Both the position numbers and the translations under genes were made by a program. Shown here in pieces: positions 32,160 through 40,707 of a stretch of DNA of 58,667 bases. The stretch comes from Nitrososphaerales archaeon (GTDB lineage: Archaea; Thermoproteota; Nitrososphaeria; Nitrososphaerales; Gagatemarchaeaceae): the NCBI GenBank assembly GCA_030038395.1, contig JASHOZ010000062.1, positions 1 to 58,667 of the forward strand, read 5' to 3'. Every line of letters begins with the position of its first letter. The stretch's first letter is position 1. The notes under the pieces are model-generated. The model saw only the letters and a list, made by a program, of their open reading frames with translations. It was not told where the DNA came from and did not search any database.

Positions 32160-32725
32160 GAGTCACGCGCCCCGTGCGAAGTTCCTTTAATCTTGCGGAG
32201 GATGAGCGCCTCTGGGTCCTCCCCCAGCTCTCCCCCCAGCCTGTCCCTGAGCCCCAGCAGTCTCCCCACATCGTGCCCCTTCCTCTCGAACCTCTTCACC
32301 TCCTCTGCCAGCGGCCTCACTCTCGTCCCGTCGACCATCTTGTCCGAGAAGCAGACCGCCATCTGTTCCCTTGTCCTGGGCACGTAGTCGTAGTCGGGGA
32401 GCCCTAGCTTCTTTGCTTCCTCCGGGGAGAGGCCGGCCCCGACGTGCCTCCTGACCATCTCTGCTATTGCCTCGTCGACTCCCTCCCTCTCAAGCATCTC
32501 CGACCCCTCCAGCCCGTGCCTGGGTGTCTGGACTCTGCTCCTCCCGATGTCATGGAGAAGGGCGGCAGCGATCGCCCCATCGGAGTCGAAGCTCTCCCCC
32601 CTTCGCGCGAACTCGTCAGCCAGGATCTTGGTCAGCATGGCGACCGTCCTGCAGTGTTCCACTATCCTCTCGTCGCTCCCGTACTTCCTGTGGAGCGCTA
32701 GCGCCTCCTCCTCGGAGGGCTTCAC
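32156..32725 (-). CDS. HD-domain phosphohydrolase (archaeal HDIG type)
   Basis: The 189-residue product has the HD signature HCRTVAMLTKILADEF, LLHDIGRSRVQT (His-Asp metal pair) and MVRRHVGAG, in the order seen in archaeal HDIG-type proteins. Such enzymes hydrolyse phosphate esters of nucleotides or signalling molecules with bound metal. It overlaps tfe at its start and the 39-aa cysteine-rich gene at its end by 4 nt each, so it is translated as part of the operon. The specific substrate is not evident. Confidence 0.85.
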   Translation of the reverse strand: MKPSEEEALALHRKYGSDERIVEHCRTVAMLTKILADEFARRGESFDSDGAIAAALLHDIGRSRVQTPRHGLEGSEMLEREGVDEAIAEMVRRHVGAGLSPEEAKKLGLPDYDYVPRTREQMAVCFSDKMVDGTRVRPLAEEVKRFERKGHDVGRLLGLRDRLGGELGEDPEALILRKIKGTSHGARDS

Positions 32726-33231
32726 TTCAGGAGTTCCTCGTCGAGCTGCTTGATCTTCCAGCGGAGGGCGTCCTTCAGCTCTGTGTTGTCCAGCCTGTTA
32801 AGCGGCCGCCCGCAGACGGGGCACTTGAAGAAGTGCTCCATCGCGTCCTCGAACGTCCGCGTCAGACAGTTGGGCGTCCCGCACTGATAGAACTCGTGAG
32901 ACTCCTCGTACGATAGGCGCTGCTTGAGCCGCGTCAGCACCTTTCTGCGCTGGGTCTGGATGAACCCGTCCGTCTGGTCCCTCTGCGCCTTCCACCTGTA
33001 TACGAACCACCCGCGCTTGGGGTCCCTGACCCTTACTCCGGTGATCAGGCTCCTTCCGAACAGGTCGTACAGCGCCTTCCTGACCGTCTTTATCTTCAGC
33101 CCGGTGGCGGAGGCGATCTCTTCGTCCGTGGCGTTCTCGTTGTTGAGGAGAGCCCTGGCTACGCGCACGTAGTCCTGGCCGCCTATGAGGCCGGCTACCT
33201 TCACGAACGTGTCCTCATACTCTATCTTCAC
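32722..33231 (-). CDS. tfe: Transcription initiation factor E, alpha subunit
   Basis: TFE helps RNA polymerase open promoter DNA. The 169-residue product has an N-terminal winged helix (YVRVARALLNNENATDEEIA, then TGLKIKTVRKALYDLFG and GWFVYRWKAQ) and a C-terminal zinc ribbon with Cys at YQCGTPNC and FKCPVCGRPL. Both domains are complete. It is the second gene of an overlapping set trm56-tfe-HD-cysteine-rich protein, all joined by ATGA-type overlaps. Confidence 0.93.
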   Translation of the reverse strand: MKIEYEDTFVKVAGLIGGQDYVRVARALLNNENATDEEIASATGLKIKTVRKALYDLFGRSLITGVRVRDPKRGWFVYRWKAQRDQTDGFIQTQRRKVLTRLKQRLSYEESHEFYQCGTPNCLTRTFEDAMEHFFKCPVCGRPLNRLDNTELKDALRWKIKQLDEELLK

Positions 33232-33755
33232 GATTCTAGGACCCTCTTCCCTCTGGATGAAGGGATTATGCGAAGCCTACTTTTTTCATACACTCTCTTA
33301 AGCTCTTCTCCACCCTGGATCTCATGCAGCGCGATGGCCAAGGCCGCGATCTCCGAGTGAGGTTGCGACGTCACCGCCACGTTGTAGTCTGCCGAGTGGT
33401 ACACCCGCCCCGGAACCTTGGGGCCCCCCACCACGAGAAGAAGCCTGTCCAGCTTCCTTACCTCTGAAATCACGTCCTGCAGCGGCAAGCCGTACATCGT
33501 CAGGTGGACCACGCTCCTCCCTTCCGCTTTCGCATCCTTGACCACTCTCGTCCACGGCGTCCCCAGAACCGCCTTGAAGTCGCCCCCCCAGGACCTGTTT
33601 ACGGCTTCGAGGGTGGACAGGACGTCGTTTTCGGCGTCTTCGAGGAATATCGACTCTGCGCCAAGCGCCCTCGATACGAGGCAAAGGTGAGTCAGCGTGC
33701 GCTCGTCCCTTACATAGCGCTGCCCCACTCTGAGCACACGGATGCTGCGCGTCAA
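33228..33755 (-). CDS. trm56: tRNA (cytidine-56-2'-O)-methyltransferase
   Basis: Trm56 methylates the 2'-OH of C56 in the T-loop of archaeal tRNA and belongs to the SPOUT class with a deep trefoil knot. Visible motifs are VLRVGQRYVRDERTLTHLCL, the WGGDFKAVLGTPW stretch, VVHLTMYGLPLQDVI and the knot LLLVVGGPKVPGRVYHSADY followed by NVAVTSQPHSEIAALAI. The length of 175 residues is normal. It overlaps tfe downstream and the remnant of hflX upstream by 4 nt each. Confidence 0.93.
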   Translation of the reverse strand: MTRSIRVLRVGQRYVRDERTLTHLCLVSRALGAESIFLEDAENDVLSTLEAVNRSWGGDFKAVLGTPWTRVVKDAKAEGRSVVHLTMYGLPLQDVISEVRKLDRLLLVVGGPKVPGRVYHSADYNVAVTSQPHSEIAALAIALHEIQGGEELKRVYEKSRLRIIPSSRGKRVLES

Positions 33756-34302
33756 TTGAGGGACACCGCTAGCTCGCGGAGTCGTGGGCCCTCCACTGCC
33801 ATGGCCAGTCGCCGGCTGAGCTCGTCCATCCCTTCACCCGTCCTCGCGGAGAGCGCGACGGTTCCCGCGACTCCGGCCTGCCCCGCCTTCTCAAGGAGCT
33901 CGGGCGACGTCGTCGGATCGGACTTGCTCATCGCCACCATGACTCTCGAGTCGGGGACGTCGAGCTCGGCGAGCGTCTCGAAGCACCTTCTGCAGTTCAG
34001 CGCCATCCTCGGCGCCGGCAGACTGGCGTCGACGAGGAGCAGAACCGCCGACGCAGCCGAGACCTCCTCCAGGGTCGGCCTGAAGGCCTCCACTAGGAAG
34101 TGGGGGAGGCGGCCCACGAGTCCCACTCTGTCGGTCAGCATCATCCGCCCGCCGTCGGTTTCCATGCCCCGATCCCGTACTTCGCTCTCGAAAGACATTG
34201 TTGCGTCAGTTCCCCGACTACGTAGACTCCAGCCTCCGCGAGGGAACGCGCCTCATCGGCTTCAAAGGCGTCCGGGCGGTGGATCAGGATGGCGCGCTCC
34301 AA
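33752..34302 (-). pseudogene. Decayed HflX-type GTPase
   Basis: Two pieces of HflX can be read in different frames. From TTG 34302, ERAILIHRPDAFEADEARSL to LTQQCLSRAKYGIGAWK is the N-terminal part. From about 34198, RMMLTDRVGLVGRLPHFLVE and AFRPTLEEVSAASAVLLLVD to the end is the G-domain from G3 onward. The intervening HflX helical domain and the P-loop (G1/G2) are absent, and a frameshift lies near 34145-34200. G3 is DRVG in place of DTVG, and the NKxD box reads SKSD. It cannot bind GTP as a normal HflX, so I call it a pseudogene. The downstream piece still overlaps trm56. Confidence 0.75.
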
Positions 34303-34361
34303 CAGATTCCCGCCTTCTCCCCGCCCCACTCCCGTATAACCTTCAGTGCATCCGAGCTTCC

Positions 34362-34370
34362 TTTTATCGC
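34362..34370 (+). promoter_or_regulatory. TATA box of the PUA-NAC operon
   Basis: TTTTATCGC, centred 27 nt before ATG 34392, predicts a leaderless transcript. A second element, GTATAAC at 34334-34340, reads GTTATAC on the minus strand and suits the hflX remnant. Confidence 0.5.
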
Positions 34371-34391
34371 CCCCTCATCGCGCGTCAATCA

Positions 34392-34859
34392 ATGCAGGAG
34401 TCGGAGGAGCATAGGACCCTGGCCATCATGGTGGATTACCTGTTCGGGGAGGGCGTCTCTTCGGCACTCCCGCGTGGCTCTCTGCGCTTCGTTCGGTCTA
34501 GGAGGTCGGGGCGAGTCAAGCTGGTCTATCATGGCGAAAAGCTGATCGCAACAGTCAAGCCGGGAGGAGCAATGGCGCTCTCGCTGTACGGGGCAACCGT
34601 GCTGGCGAGAAGCAGGCGGTTTCGCGAAAGCTGCGTCGTCGTGGAGGACGAGACGGCCGAGTTCGTGCGCGGAGGGAGGTCCGTGTTCTGCAAGTTCGTC
34701 GTCGCCGCTGGGAAGAACGTGCTTCCAAGGAGCGAAGTGGCGATTACGGACTCTAGCGGGGAGATACTTGGCGTGGGGACGGCCGTCGTGAATGGTCGGT
34801 TCATGAAACAGTTTAAGTCTGGCATAGCCGTGAAAGTCAGGGGAGGTCGCCAGGGGTGA
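34392..34859 (+). CDS. PUA-domain RNA-binding protein
   Basis: The 155-residue product ends in a clear PUA domain: GRSVFCKFVVAAGKNVLPRS, EVAITDSSGEILGVGTAVVN and IAVKVRGG. The N-terminal part (YLFGEGVSSALPRGSLRFVR and VKLVYHGEKLIATVKPGGAM) matches the pre-PUA region of archaeal MCTS1-like or tRNA-modifying proteins. PUA domains bind structured RNA. The longer open frame (from 33504) is rejected because a leaderless start at ATG 34392 is supported by the TATA box at 34362. The stop overlaps a GTG of the next gene. Confidence 0.85.
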   Translation: MQESEEHRTLAIMVDYLFGEGVSSALPRGSLRFVRSRRSGRVKLVYHGEKLIATVKPGGAMALSLYGATVLARSRRFRESCVVVEDETAEFVRGGRSVFCKFVVAAGKNVLPRSEVAITDSSGEILGVGTAVVNGRFMKQFKSGIAVKVRGGRQG

Positions 34860-34861
34860 AG

Positions 34862-35185
34862 ATGGATAACAGGAACACGAGGCGCATGATGGAAAGGATG
34901 GGGATCAACATGAAAGAAATCCCCAACGTGGAGGAGGTCATCATCAGGACGGCCGACAAGGACCTGCACATCACCAGCGCCTCGGTCTCGGAGGTCACAG
35001 CCCAGGGGAACAGGGTCTTCCAGGTGGCAGGCGAGGTCGAAGAGGTCGAAAAGGAGAAGGCGAAGTTCAGTGACGAAGACGTACTTTTGGTCCAGCAGCA
35101 GACCGGGGCGAGCAGGGAAAAGGCGGTAGCGGCGCTAGAGCAGTCAGACGGCGAGGTCGCGCGCGCCATACTGAAGCTGACCTGA
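34862..35185 (+). CDS. nac: Nascent polypeptide-associated complex alpha subunit
   Basis: Archaeal alpha-NAC forms a homodimer that binds ribosomes and nascent chains. The N-terminal NAC barrel (NTRRMMERMGINMKEIPNVE and VIIRTADKDLHITSASVSEV) and the C-terminal UBA domain (EDVLLVQQQTGASREKAVAA then LEQSDGEVARAILKL) are complete, and the 107-residue length is typical. ATG 34862 is preferred because GGGGTGA sits just upstream; GTG 34856 overlaps the stop of the PUA gene and is possible. The pair is probably one operon. Confidence 0.93.
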   Translation: MDNRNTRRMMERMGINMKEIPNVEEVIIRTADKDLHITSASVSEVTAQGNRVFQVAGEVEEVEKEKAKFSDEDVLLVQQQTGASREKAVAALEQSDGEVARAILKLT

Positions 35186-35269
35186 TGAATGCACGTGACT
35201 GGCCGGAGTCTCTCCGCCGCCTGACGAGGGCCTAACGCTTTAACCCGCTTGCCGCCCCGGGTGGGACTG

Positions 35270-36223
35270 ATGAGAACCGCGAAGAGTTTCCTAACGCTCG
35301 CCGAGCTCAACCCGGCGGACCTCGCCCTCGTGCTAGACGTCTCCAAGAAGCTCAAGGAGACTCGGGGGCGGACGAGCCTCCGCCCTCTGAAGGGAAAGAC
35401 TGTCGCCCTGCTCTTCGAGAAGCCCAGCACTAGAACTAGGGTCAGCTTCCAGGTCGCGGTGAGCGAGCTGGGCGGGGCATCAGTCGTCCTGAACTCTGAC
35501 GAGGTCCAGCTCGGCAGGGGTGAGACCATCGAAGACACGGCCCGCGTTCTCTCTCGCTACGTGCACGCGATAATGGCGCGGGTAAACGGCCACTCGGAGG
35601 TGGAGCGTCTCGCCGCGGCATCGTCGGTTCCGGTGATAAACGGGCTGAGCGACCTATACCACCCCGTACAGATCCTCGCCGATCTGCTTACACTGAGGGA
35701 GAGGAAGGGGAGACTCGCGGGGTTGAAGGTCGCCTGGGTCGGCGATGGCGATAACGTGTGCAACTCTTGGCTGATCGGCGCGGCGACGGCCGGAATCGAC
35801 ATCGCAGTGGCTACGCCGTCCGCTTACGCGCCGGACAGGAAGGCGGTGGAGACGGCGTCATCAATCGCTAGTGGGACGGGCGCCTCGATCGCCCTAACTG
35901 GGGATCCTAGGAAGGCCGCACAGGGCGCCGACTGCGTGATAACCGATACCTTCGTCTCGATGGGGTTCGACGCGCAGAGAAACGAAAGGGTTCGGGCATT
36001 CCTTCCGAGATATCGCGTCGACTCCCGACTGATGGCCGTGGCTAAGAGGGGCGCAATCTTCCAGCACTGTCTCCCCGCCCACAGGGGTGAGGAAGTGACC
36101 GACGACGTAATCGACGGGAAAAACTCTGCGGTCTGGGACGAAGCGGAGAACCGCCTTCACACGACGAAGGCGCTGCTCTGCTATCTGATGCTCAAGGGGC
36201 CCGAGCTGCAGACGCTCAGGTGA
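35270..36223 (+). CDS. argF: Ornithine carbamoyltransferase
   Basis: ArgF makes citrulline from ornithine and carbamoyl phosphate. The carbamoyl-phosphate loop EKPSTRTRVSF, HPVQILADLLTL, GDGDNVCNSWL and the ornithine-binding HCLPAHRG are all present. ATG 35270 gives a normal N-terminus (MRTAKSFLTLAELNPADL) of 317 residues; a TTG at 35249 would add seven. A TATA-like CTTTAAC at 35237 is correctly placed. It opens the arginine region and is convergent with the ACT-domain gene, overlapping it by 8 nt. Confidence 0.95.
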   Translation: MRTAKSFLTLAELNPADLALVLDVSKKLKETRGRTSLRPLKGKTVALLFEKPSTRTRVSFQVAVSELGGASVVLNSDEVQLGRGETIEDTARVLSRYVHAIMARVNGHSEVERLAAASSVPVINGLSDLYHPVQILADLLTLRERKGRLAGLKVAWVGDGDNVCNSWLIGAATAGIDIAVATPSAYAPDRKAVETASSIASGTGASIALTGDPRKAAQGADCVITDTFVSMGFDAQRNERVRAFLPRYRVDSRLMAVAKRGAIFQHCLPAHRGEEVTDDVIDGKNSAVWDEAENRLHTTKALLCYLMLKGPELQTLR

Positions 36224-36968
36224 CCCGGGGGCGCGCCCCCGCCTCTGCCCCCAGCTTCTCGCGCTCCTCGTTGATGAGCCCCGTGAGCGCCTCGAACGCC
36301 TTCCCCACGTCGTCCATCTTCACCACGACTATGGTGTCGGTGTAGCAGCTGACTGTGTCTTCGATGTTGACGTGCCTCCTCGCAAGATGGTTGTAGATGC
36401 TCATAACGCAGCCGGGGGTGCTGATTATCTCCGGCGGGCTCTGCACGATAATCGCGGCGAGGAAGTCCCCCTCCTCCAGGATTGAGGCCCTCCCCATCTC
36501 GGACCTCACCCTCTTGTGAAGTCTCTGGTCGAAGATGAGCGTGATGGCGGAGACGGACTCCGACACTTGGATGAACTCTTCTCTGTGCTTCGAGAGCATC
36601 TCGCCGACGAGCTCCAAAGCCCTCTTCGTCTTCTCTACCGACAGCTTCGACACATGCGTCCTCACGTGCACCACGCTCCCGGCGATCACCCGCCCGATCC
36701 CGGACGAGGCGGGTGAGTACGAGTCCCTCAGCCTCTTCAGCGACGTGATTATGCTCTCCACGCTGCCGACGCGCCTCCCCGTCCTTCGCTCGACCGCGGG
36801 CCTGAGCTTCCGGGCAAGCTTGCTCAGGTTCACGTAGTCTCTTGCGATTGCGTCCTGAACCGACAGGTCGAAGTTGACCTCCTCCCTTACGGCCGCCGAC
36901 ACCGTCAGCGGGGTGGCCAGTCCTGGCCTCTTCTGCACCAAATCCAGTAAAATGTGGCCAAAATCCAT
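36216..36968 (-). CDS. ACT-domain protein beside arginine genes
   Basis: The last 80 residues (FLAAIIVQSPPEIISTPGCV followed by NIEDTVSCYTDTIVVVKMDD and a final helix) form an ACT domain, which usually binds amino acids. The N-terminal half has helices with an HTH-like stretch (VNLSKLARKLRPAVERRTGR, VGSVESIITSLKRL). ATG 36968 gives about 250 residues. It sits head-to-head with argG and next to argF, so it could be an amino-acid-sensing regulator of this pathway. That role is inferred from position; the family is not characterised to my knowledge. Confidence 0.75.
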   Translation of the reverse strand: MDFGHILLDLVQKRPGLATPLTVSAAVREEVNFDLSVQDAIARDYVNLSKLARKLRPAVERRTGRRVGSVESIITSLKRLRDSYSPASSGIGRVIAGSVVHVRTHVSKLSVEKTKRALELVGEMLSKHREEFIQVSESVSAITLIFDQRLHKRVRSEMGRASILEEGDFLAAIIVQSPPEIISTPGCVMSIYNHLARRHVNIEDTVSCYTDTIVVVKMDDVGKAFEALTGLINEEREKLGAEAGARPRVT

Positions 36969-37002
36969 ATAAGGCTTCCGCATTGCCGGAGCCCTCCTCG
37001 CA

Positions 37003-38235
37003 TTGCGCGATACCGTCGTTCTTGCGTATTCAGGCGGACTCGACACGTCGGTCTGCATCAGATGGCTGCAGGAGAAGTACGGGTATGACGTCGTCACGGT
37101 GACCCTCGACCTCGGGCAGCAGGACGAGCTCAGAGCGATAGAGGAGAAGGCGCATCTCCTCGGAGTGAAGAGCCACTACACCCTCGACGTGCAGGACGAG
37201 TTCGTATCCGGCTACGTCTTCCCGGCAATCAAATTCAACGCGATGTACCAGGGGAAGTATCCGCTGAGCACCGCCCTAGGGAGGCCGCTGATAGCGAAGA
37301 AGCTGGCAGAAGTGGCGGCGAAGGAGGGAGCGGACGCGGTCGCTCACGGATGCACGGGGAAGGGGAATGACCAGGTCAGGATGGAGGTCACGGTCAAGTC
37401 GATCAACCCCGAGCTGAAGGTGGTCGCCCCGGTGAGGGAGTGGAATATGAGCAGAGACGAGGAGATCAGGTACGCTCTCGCCCACGGGATCCCGATCAAA
37501 CCCTCGAAGTCGATCTACAGCGTAGACCAGAACCTGTGGGGGCGATCGATCGAGAGCGGCCCCTTGGAGATGCCTGACCAGGAGCCCCCCGCAGAGGTGT
37601 TCGAGTGGACCACACTCCCGGAGGAGGCGCCCGATACTCCCGGCTATCTCGAGATCCAATTCACCGAGGGCGTCCCCACGGCGGTCGACGGGACCTCGAT
37701 GCGCGGAAAGGAGCTCATCGAGCACGTCTCAAGAGTCGCGGGGTCGCATGGGGTGGGGGCTATAGACCACGTGGAGGACAGGCTCGTAGGCATAAAGTCC
37801 AGGGAGGTGTACGAATGCCCCGCGGCAGTCGCGATAATCGAGGCGCACCGCGACCTCGAGAAGCTCGTCCTGACGAGGAACGAGCTGGCCTTCAAATCGG
37901 AGGTTGAGAGGGAGTGGGCGTGGCTGGTGTACTCCGGACTCTGGCTTGACCCGCTCCGGGCCGACCTCGACCGGTTCGTCGAGGGGACGCAGGATCGTGT
38001 CACGGGAAAGGTACGCCTCAAGCTGTACAAGGGGAGCGTAAGGGTGGCGGGGAGGTCGTCCCCCTGCTCTCTATACGACATCGGCCTCTCCACATACAAC
38101 GGCTCGAGGTTCGACCAGCGCATGGCCGCGGGCTTCATCGAGCTCTGGGGGCTTCAGTCTAGGACGACGTCTCTCACCAGGGAGGGTGATCGAAGGATTG
38201 GACATCAGAGGAAGACGGCTAAGGCAGCAGGATGA
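37003..38235 (+). CDS. argG: Argininosuccinate synthase
   Basis: ArgG condenses citrulline and aspartate using ATP. The ATP loop AYSGGLDTSVCIRWLQ is at the N-terminus, followed by DVVTVTLDLGQQDEL, the HGCTGKGNDQVRMEV signature and WNMSRDEEIRYALAHGIPI. The length of 410 residues is typical. TTG 37003 is preceded by CATATAAGG at 36967-36973, about 33 nt upstream, so it is probably leaderless or nearly so. argH follows with a 50-nt overlap in another frame. Confidence 0.96.
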   Translation: MRDTVVLAYSGGLDTSVCIRWLQEKYGYDVVTVTLDLGQQDELRAIEEKAHLLGVKSHYTLDVQDEFVSGYVFPAIKFNAMYQGKYPLSTALGRPLIAKKLAEVAAKEGADAVAHGCTGKGNDQVRMEVTVKSINPELKVVAPVREWNMSRDEEIRYALAHGIPIKPSKSIYSVDQNLWGRSIESGPLEMPDQEPPAEVFEWTTLPEEAPDTPGYLEIQFTEGVPTAVDGTSMRGKELIEHVSRVAGSHGVGAIDHVEDRLVGIKSREVYECPAAVAIIEAHRDLEKLVLTRNELAFKSEVEREWAWLVYSGLWLDPLRADLDRFVEGTQDRVTGKVRLKLYKGSVRVAGRSSPCSLYDIGLSTYNGSRFDQRMAAGFIELWGLQSRTTSLTREGDRRIGHQRKTAKAAG

Positions 38236-39679
38236 GAGGACAACCAGGTTCATCTCCTCCATCGGCTTCGACGGCGCGATCGCCGATGAGGTGCTGAGGG
38301 TGAACCGAGCCCACATGGTGGAGCTGGTCAGGCGCGGAGAGGTGTCAAGGCCTGTCGGGTCGAAGTGTCTGACGTTCCTCAGAGACGCTCACGTCGACGC
38401 TGCCGGAGCCGCACCCGCCGAGGACTTCCATCATCTCCTTGAGCAGGCAGCCGTGGACGCCTTGGGCGTGGACGTGGCAGGATATCTGAACCTCGGGAAG
38501 AGTCGGAACGACCAGGTGGCTGCGGCGATACTGATGCACCTCAAACGCTCAGTCCTGCGGGTCATCGAGGGGGCCCTCGAGCTCCAGGAAGCCGTCGTCT
38601 GGACTGCTGAGGCACACGGGCGCACGGTCATCCCCGGCTACACTCACCTTCAGCACGCGCAGCCGATCACTCTGGCTCATCACATGTTCGCGCACTTCGA
38701 CAGCCTCGGGAGGGACATCGAAAGGCTGTCGCAGCTCTACGCGAGGGCCGACTCCTCCCCCATGGGCGCCGCCGCCATTGCCGGGACCTCCGTCAGGGTG
38801 GACAGGGGAGAGGTCGCCGCGCTCTTGGGGTTCAGCCGCACCACGGCCAACGCGATGGACGCCGTGTCGTCGCGTGACGTCGAGCTTGAAGCTCTCGCGT
38901 CCTTCGCCATCCTCATGTGCTCTCTGAGCAGGCTCGCGGAAGAGCTGGTCATCTGGAGCTCCAGAGAGTTCTCGTTCGTCGAAATCCCCGACGAGTTCAC
39001 CGCGACGAGCAGCATAATGCCTCAGAAGAAGAACCCCGTCGTCGCAGAGATTGCACGCGCGAAGGCGGGCTCGGCCATAGGCTCCCTGTGCGCAGGACTA
39101 GCAATCGTGAAGGGCCTTCCCCACTCGTACAACCTCGACCTCCAGGAGGTCACCCCTCATCTATGGAGGTCGGCGAGCGACGCCGAGGACGCACTCGCCC
39201 TCCTCGCTGCGATGGTCAGGGGACTGAGATTCGACGGTGCCGCAATCGCCCGGGCGATTGAGGGAGACTTCTCGACCGCGACGGCTCTCGCGAACTATCT
39301 CGTCAGGGAGCATGGCATCTCCTTCAGGCAAGCCCACGCTGTGGTGGGAGCCCTGGTCCGCGATGCGATTGTGAAAGGCAAACCGCTCGAGCATGTCGCG
39401 GATGCTAGGCTCGGCGGGCTCCTCGCCGAGGAGACGGGGAGACGGATCAACGTAGACACAAGGGCCGTCCGGTCGACCCTCGACGCCGGGGCGTCGCTCG
39501 GCACGATTACTTCGTCCGGCGGATCGAACCCAGACTTCATCGCAGGCGGCCTGAAGTCTAGGGCCGACTCGATGCGCGAAGAGAGGGCGCACCTAAAGGC
39601 GCTGCGGTCGGCCGCGGACAGGTCGGACCGGAACCTGGCCCGCTCGGTCGAGTCTATCATACAGGGGGTGAATCGTTAG
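38186..39679 (+). CDS. argH: Argininosuccinate lyase
   Basis: ArgH splits argininosuccinate into arginine and fumarate. The signature SIMPQKKNPVVAEIARAKAG (GSSxMPxKKN class) is intact, and HTHLQHAQP-like text reads GYTHLQHAQPITLAHHMFAH. The GTG at 38186 overlaps argG by 50 nt; a TTG at 38198 is an alternative. The length is 497 residues. Its stop is overlapped by the lysW start (TAGTG), showing that arginine and LysW genes are one transcription unit. Confidence 0.95.
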   Translation: MIEGLDIRGRRLRQQDERTTRFISSIGFDGAIADEVLRVNRAHMVELVRRGEVSRPVGSKCLTFLRDAHVDAAGAAPAEDFHHLLEQAAVDALGVDVAGYLNLGKSRNDQVAAAILMHLKRSVLRVIEGALELQEAVVWTAEAHGRTVIPGYTHLQHAQPITLAHHMFAHFDSLGRDIERLSQLYARADSSPMGAAAIAGTSVRVDRGEVAALLGFSRTTANAMDAVSSRDVELEALASFAILMCSLSRLAEELVIWSSREFSFVEIPDEFTATSSIMPQKKNPVVAEIARAKAGSAIGSLCAGLAIVKGLPHSYNLDLQEVTPHLWRSASDAEDALALLAAMVRGLRFDGAAIARAIEGDFSTATALANYLVREHGISFRQAHAVVGALVRDAIVKGKPLEHVADARLGGLLAEETGRRINVDTRAVRSTLDAGASLGTITSSGGSNPDFIAGGLKSRADSMREERAHLKALRSAADRSDRNLARSVESIIQGVNR

Positions 39680-39852
39680 TGGAAACAAAGTGCGCGGAGT
39701 GCGACGCGGGGATCGTCGTCCCAGAGGACGCGATACGAGGCGAACTGGTCTCGTGCAAAGACTGCGGCGCCGAGTACGAAGTCACCGAGCTGAAGGGCGG
39801 CACGGTCCTTCTCAAGCCAGCTGACTCCGTAGAAGAGGACTGGGGGGAGTAG
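39679..39852 (+). CDS. lysW: LysW amino-group carrier protein
   Basis: LysW is a small acidic protein whose C-terminal Glu is linked to the alpha-amino group of alpha-aminoadipate or glutamate. It then carries the intermediate through the LysXYZJK steps. From GTG 39679 the product is 57 residues: METKCAECDAGIVVPEDAIR at the N-terminus, a second knuckle SCKDCGAEYEV (zinc), and the diagnostic C-terminal EDWGE. The start overlaps the argH stop and the stop is next to the lysX ATG. Confidence 0.95.
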   Translation: METKCAECDAGIVVPEDAIRGELVSCKDCGAEYEVTELKGGTVLLKPADSVEEDWGE

Positions 39853-40707
39853 ATGAAGCTCTCCATCCTCTATGACAGACTGCGGTGGGAGGAGAAGGCT
39901 CTCGCTGACGAGGCGAAGGCGTCCGGGGATGAGCCGAGTCTCGTGGATGCGAGGTCGCTCCACTTCGACATCTCGGAAGGGGCGAAGGCAGAGGGACTCG
40001 GTGACGCCGTTCTCCAGAGGTGCATCAGCCACTATAGGGCGCTCTTCTCGACGCGGATACTGGAGTCCCTGGGCGTCCCGGTCGTGAACGAGTATTCGGT
40101 CGCGGAGGTCTGCGGCAACAAACTCGCCACCACCATCGCTCTCGCCAGGGCGCACGTCCCGACGCCGAGGACCGTCGTGGCACTGTCATCGGAGTCCGTA
40201 GAGGCGGCGGCACGGCATGTCCGTTTCCCTCTTGTCATGAAGCCTTTCACCGGAAGCTGGGGGCGAATGGTTAGCGTCGCGAGGGACAGGGGGACACTCT
40301 CGTCCCTAGTGGAACTCAGGGAAGAGATGCACAATCCCCTCGAGCACATGTACTACCTGCAGGAGTTTGTGAAGAGGCCGCCGAGGGACATCCGCGCCGT
40401 GGTGACGGGAGGAGAGATTGCGGCTTGCGTCTATCGCAATGCCGCGAAGGGCGACTGGAGGACCAACGTCGCGCGAGGCGGGACGTCCGAGGCCTTCAGG
40501 CCCGGGCGCGACCTCGTGGAGATGCTACTCAAGGCGGCTGACGCCGTCGGCGGCGGGGTGCTGGGCGTCGACGCTATGGAGTCGGACGGCGGGTATGTCG
40601 TCCACGAGGTGAACAACACGGTGGAGTTCCGTGGCGCCCAGTCAGTAACGGAGGGGAGCATTGCCGCGAAGATAGTCCGGTACACCAAGCGGAGCCTTAA
40701 GAAATGA
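39853..40707 (+). CDS. lysX: LysW-dependent ligase (LysX/ArgX, ATP-grasp)
   Basis: This RimK-type ATP-grasp enzyme ligates the amino acid to the C-terminal Glu of LysW. The N-terminal MKLSILYDRLRWEEKALADE, the VCGNKLATTIALARAHVPTP signature, FPLVMKPFTGSWGRMVS and the metal-binding GVDAMESDGGYVVHEVNNTV FRG region are all present. The motif VNNTVEFRG distinguishes subfamilies for glutamate or aminoadipate, but I do not assign the specificity by eye. With argF/G/H in the same run, glutamate (ArgX) use is likely. The length is 284 residues. Confidence 0.92.
   Translation: MKLSILYDRLRWEEKALADEAKASGDEPSLVDARSLHFDISEGAKAEGLGDAVLQRCISHYRALFSTRILESLGVPVVNEYSVAEVCGNKLATTIALARAHVPTPRTVVALSSESVEAAARHVRFPLVMKPFTGSWGRMVSVARDRGTLSSLVELREEMHNPLEHMYYLQEFVKRPPRDIRAVVTGGEIAACVYRNAAKGDWRTNVARGGTSEAFRPGRDLVEMLLKAADAVGGGVLGVDAMESDGGYVVHEVNNTVEFRGAQSVTEGSIAAKIVRYTKRSLKK

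Noticed and set aside
33504-34391. Plus-strand open frame fused in front of the PUA protein
   Set aside because: It is antisense to trm56 and the hflX remnant, has Arg/Ser/Pro-rich composition, and the PUA gene has its own TATA box and leaderless ATG at 34392.
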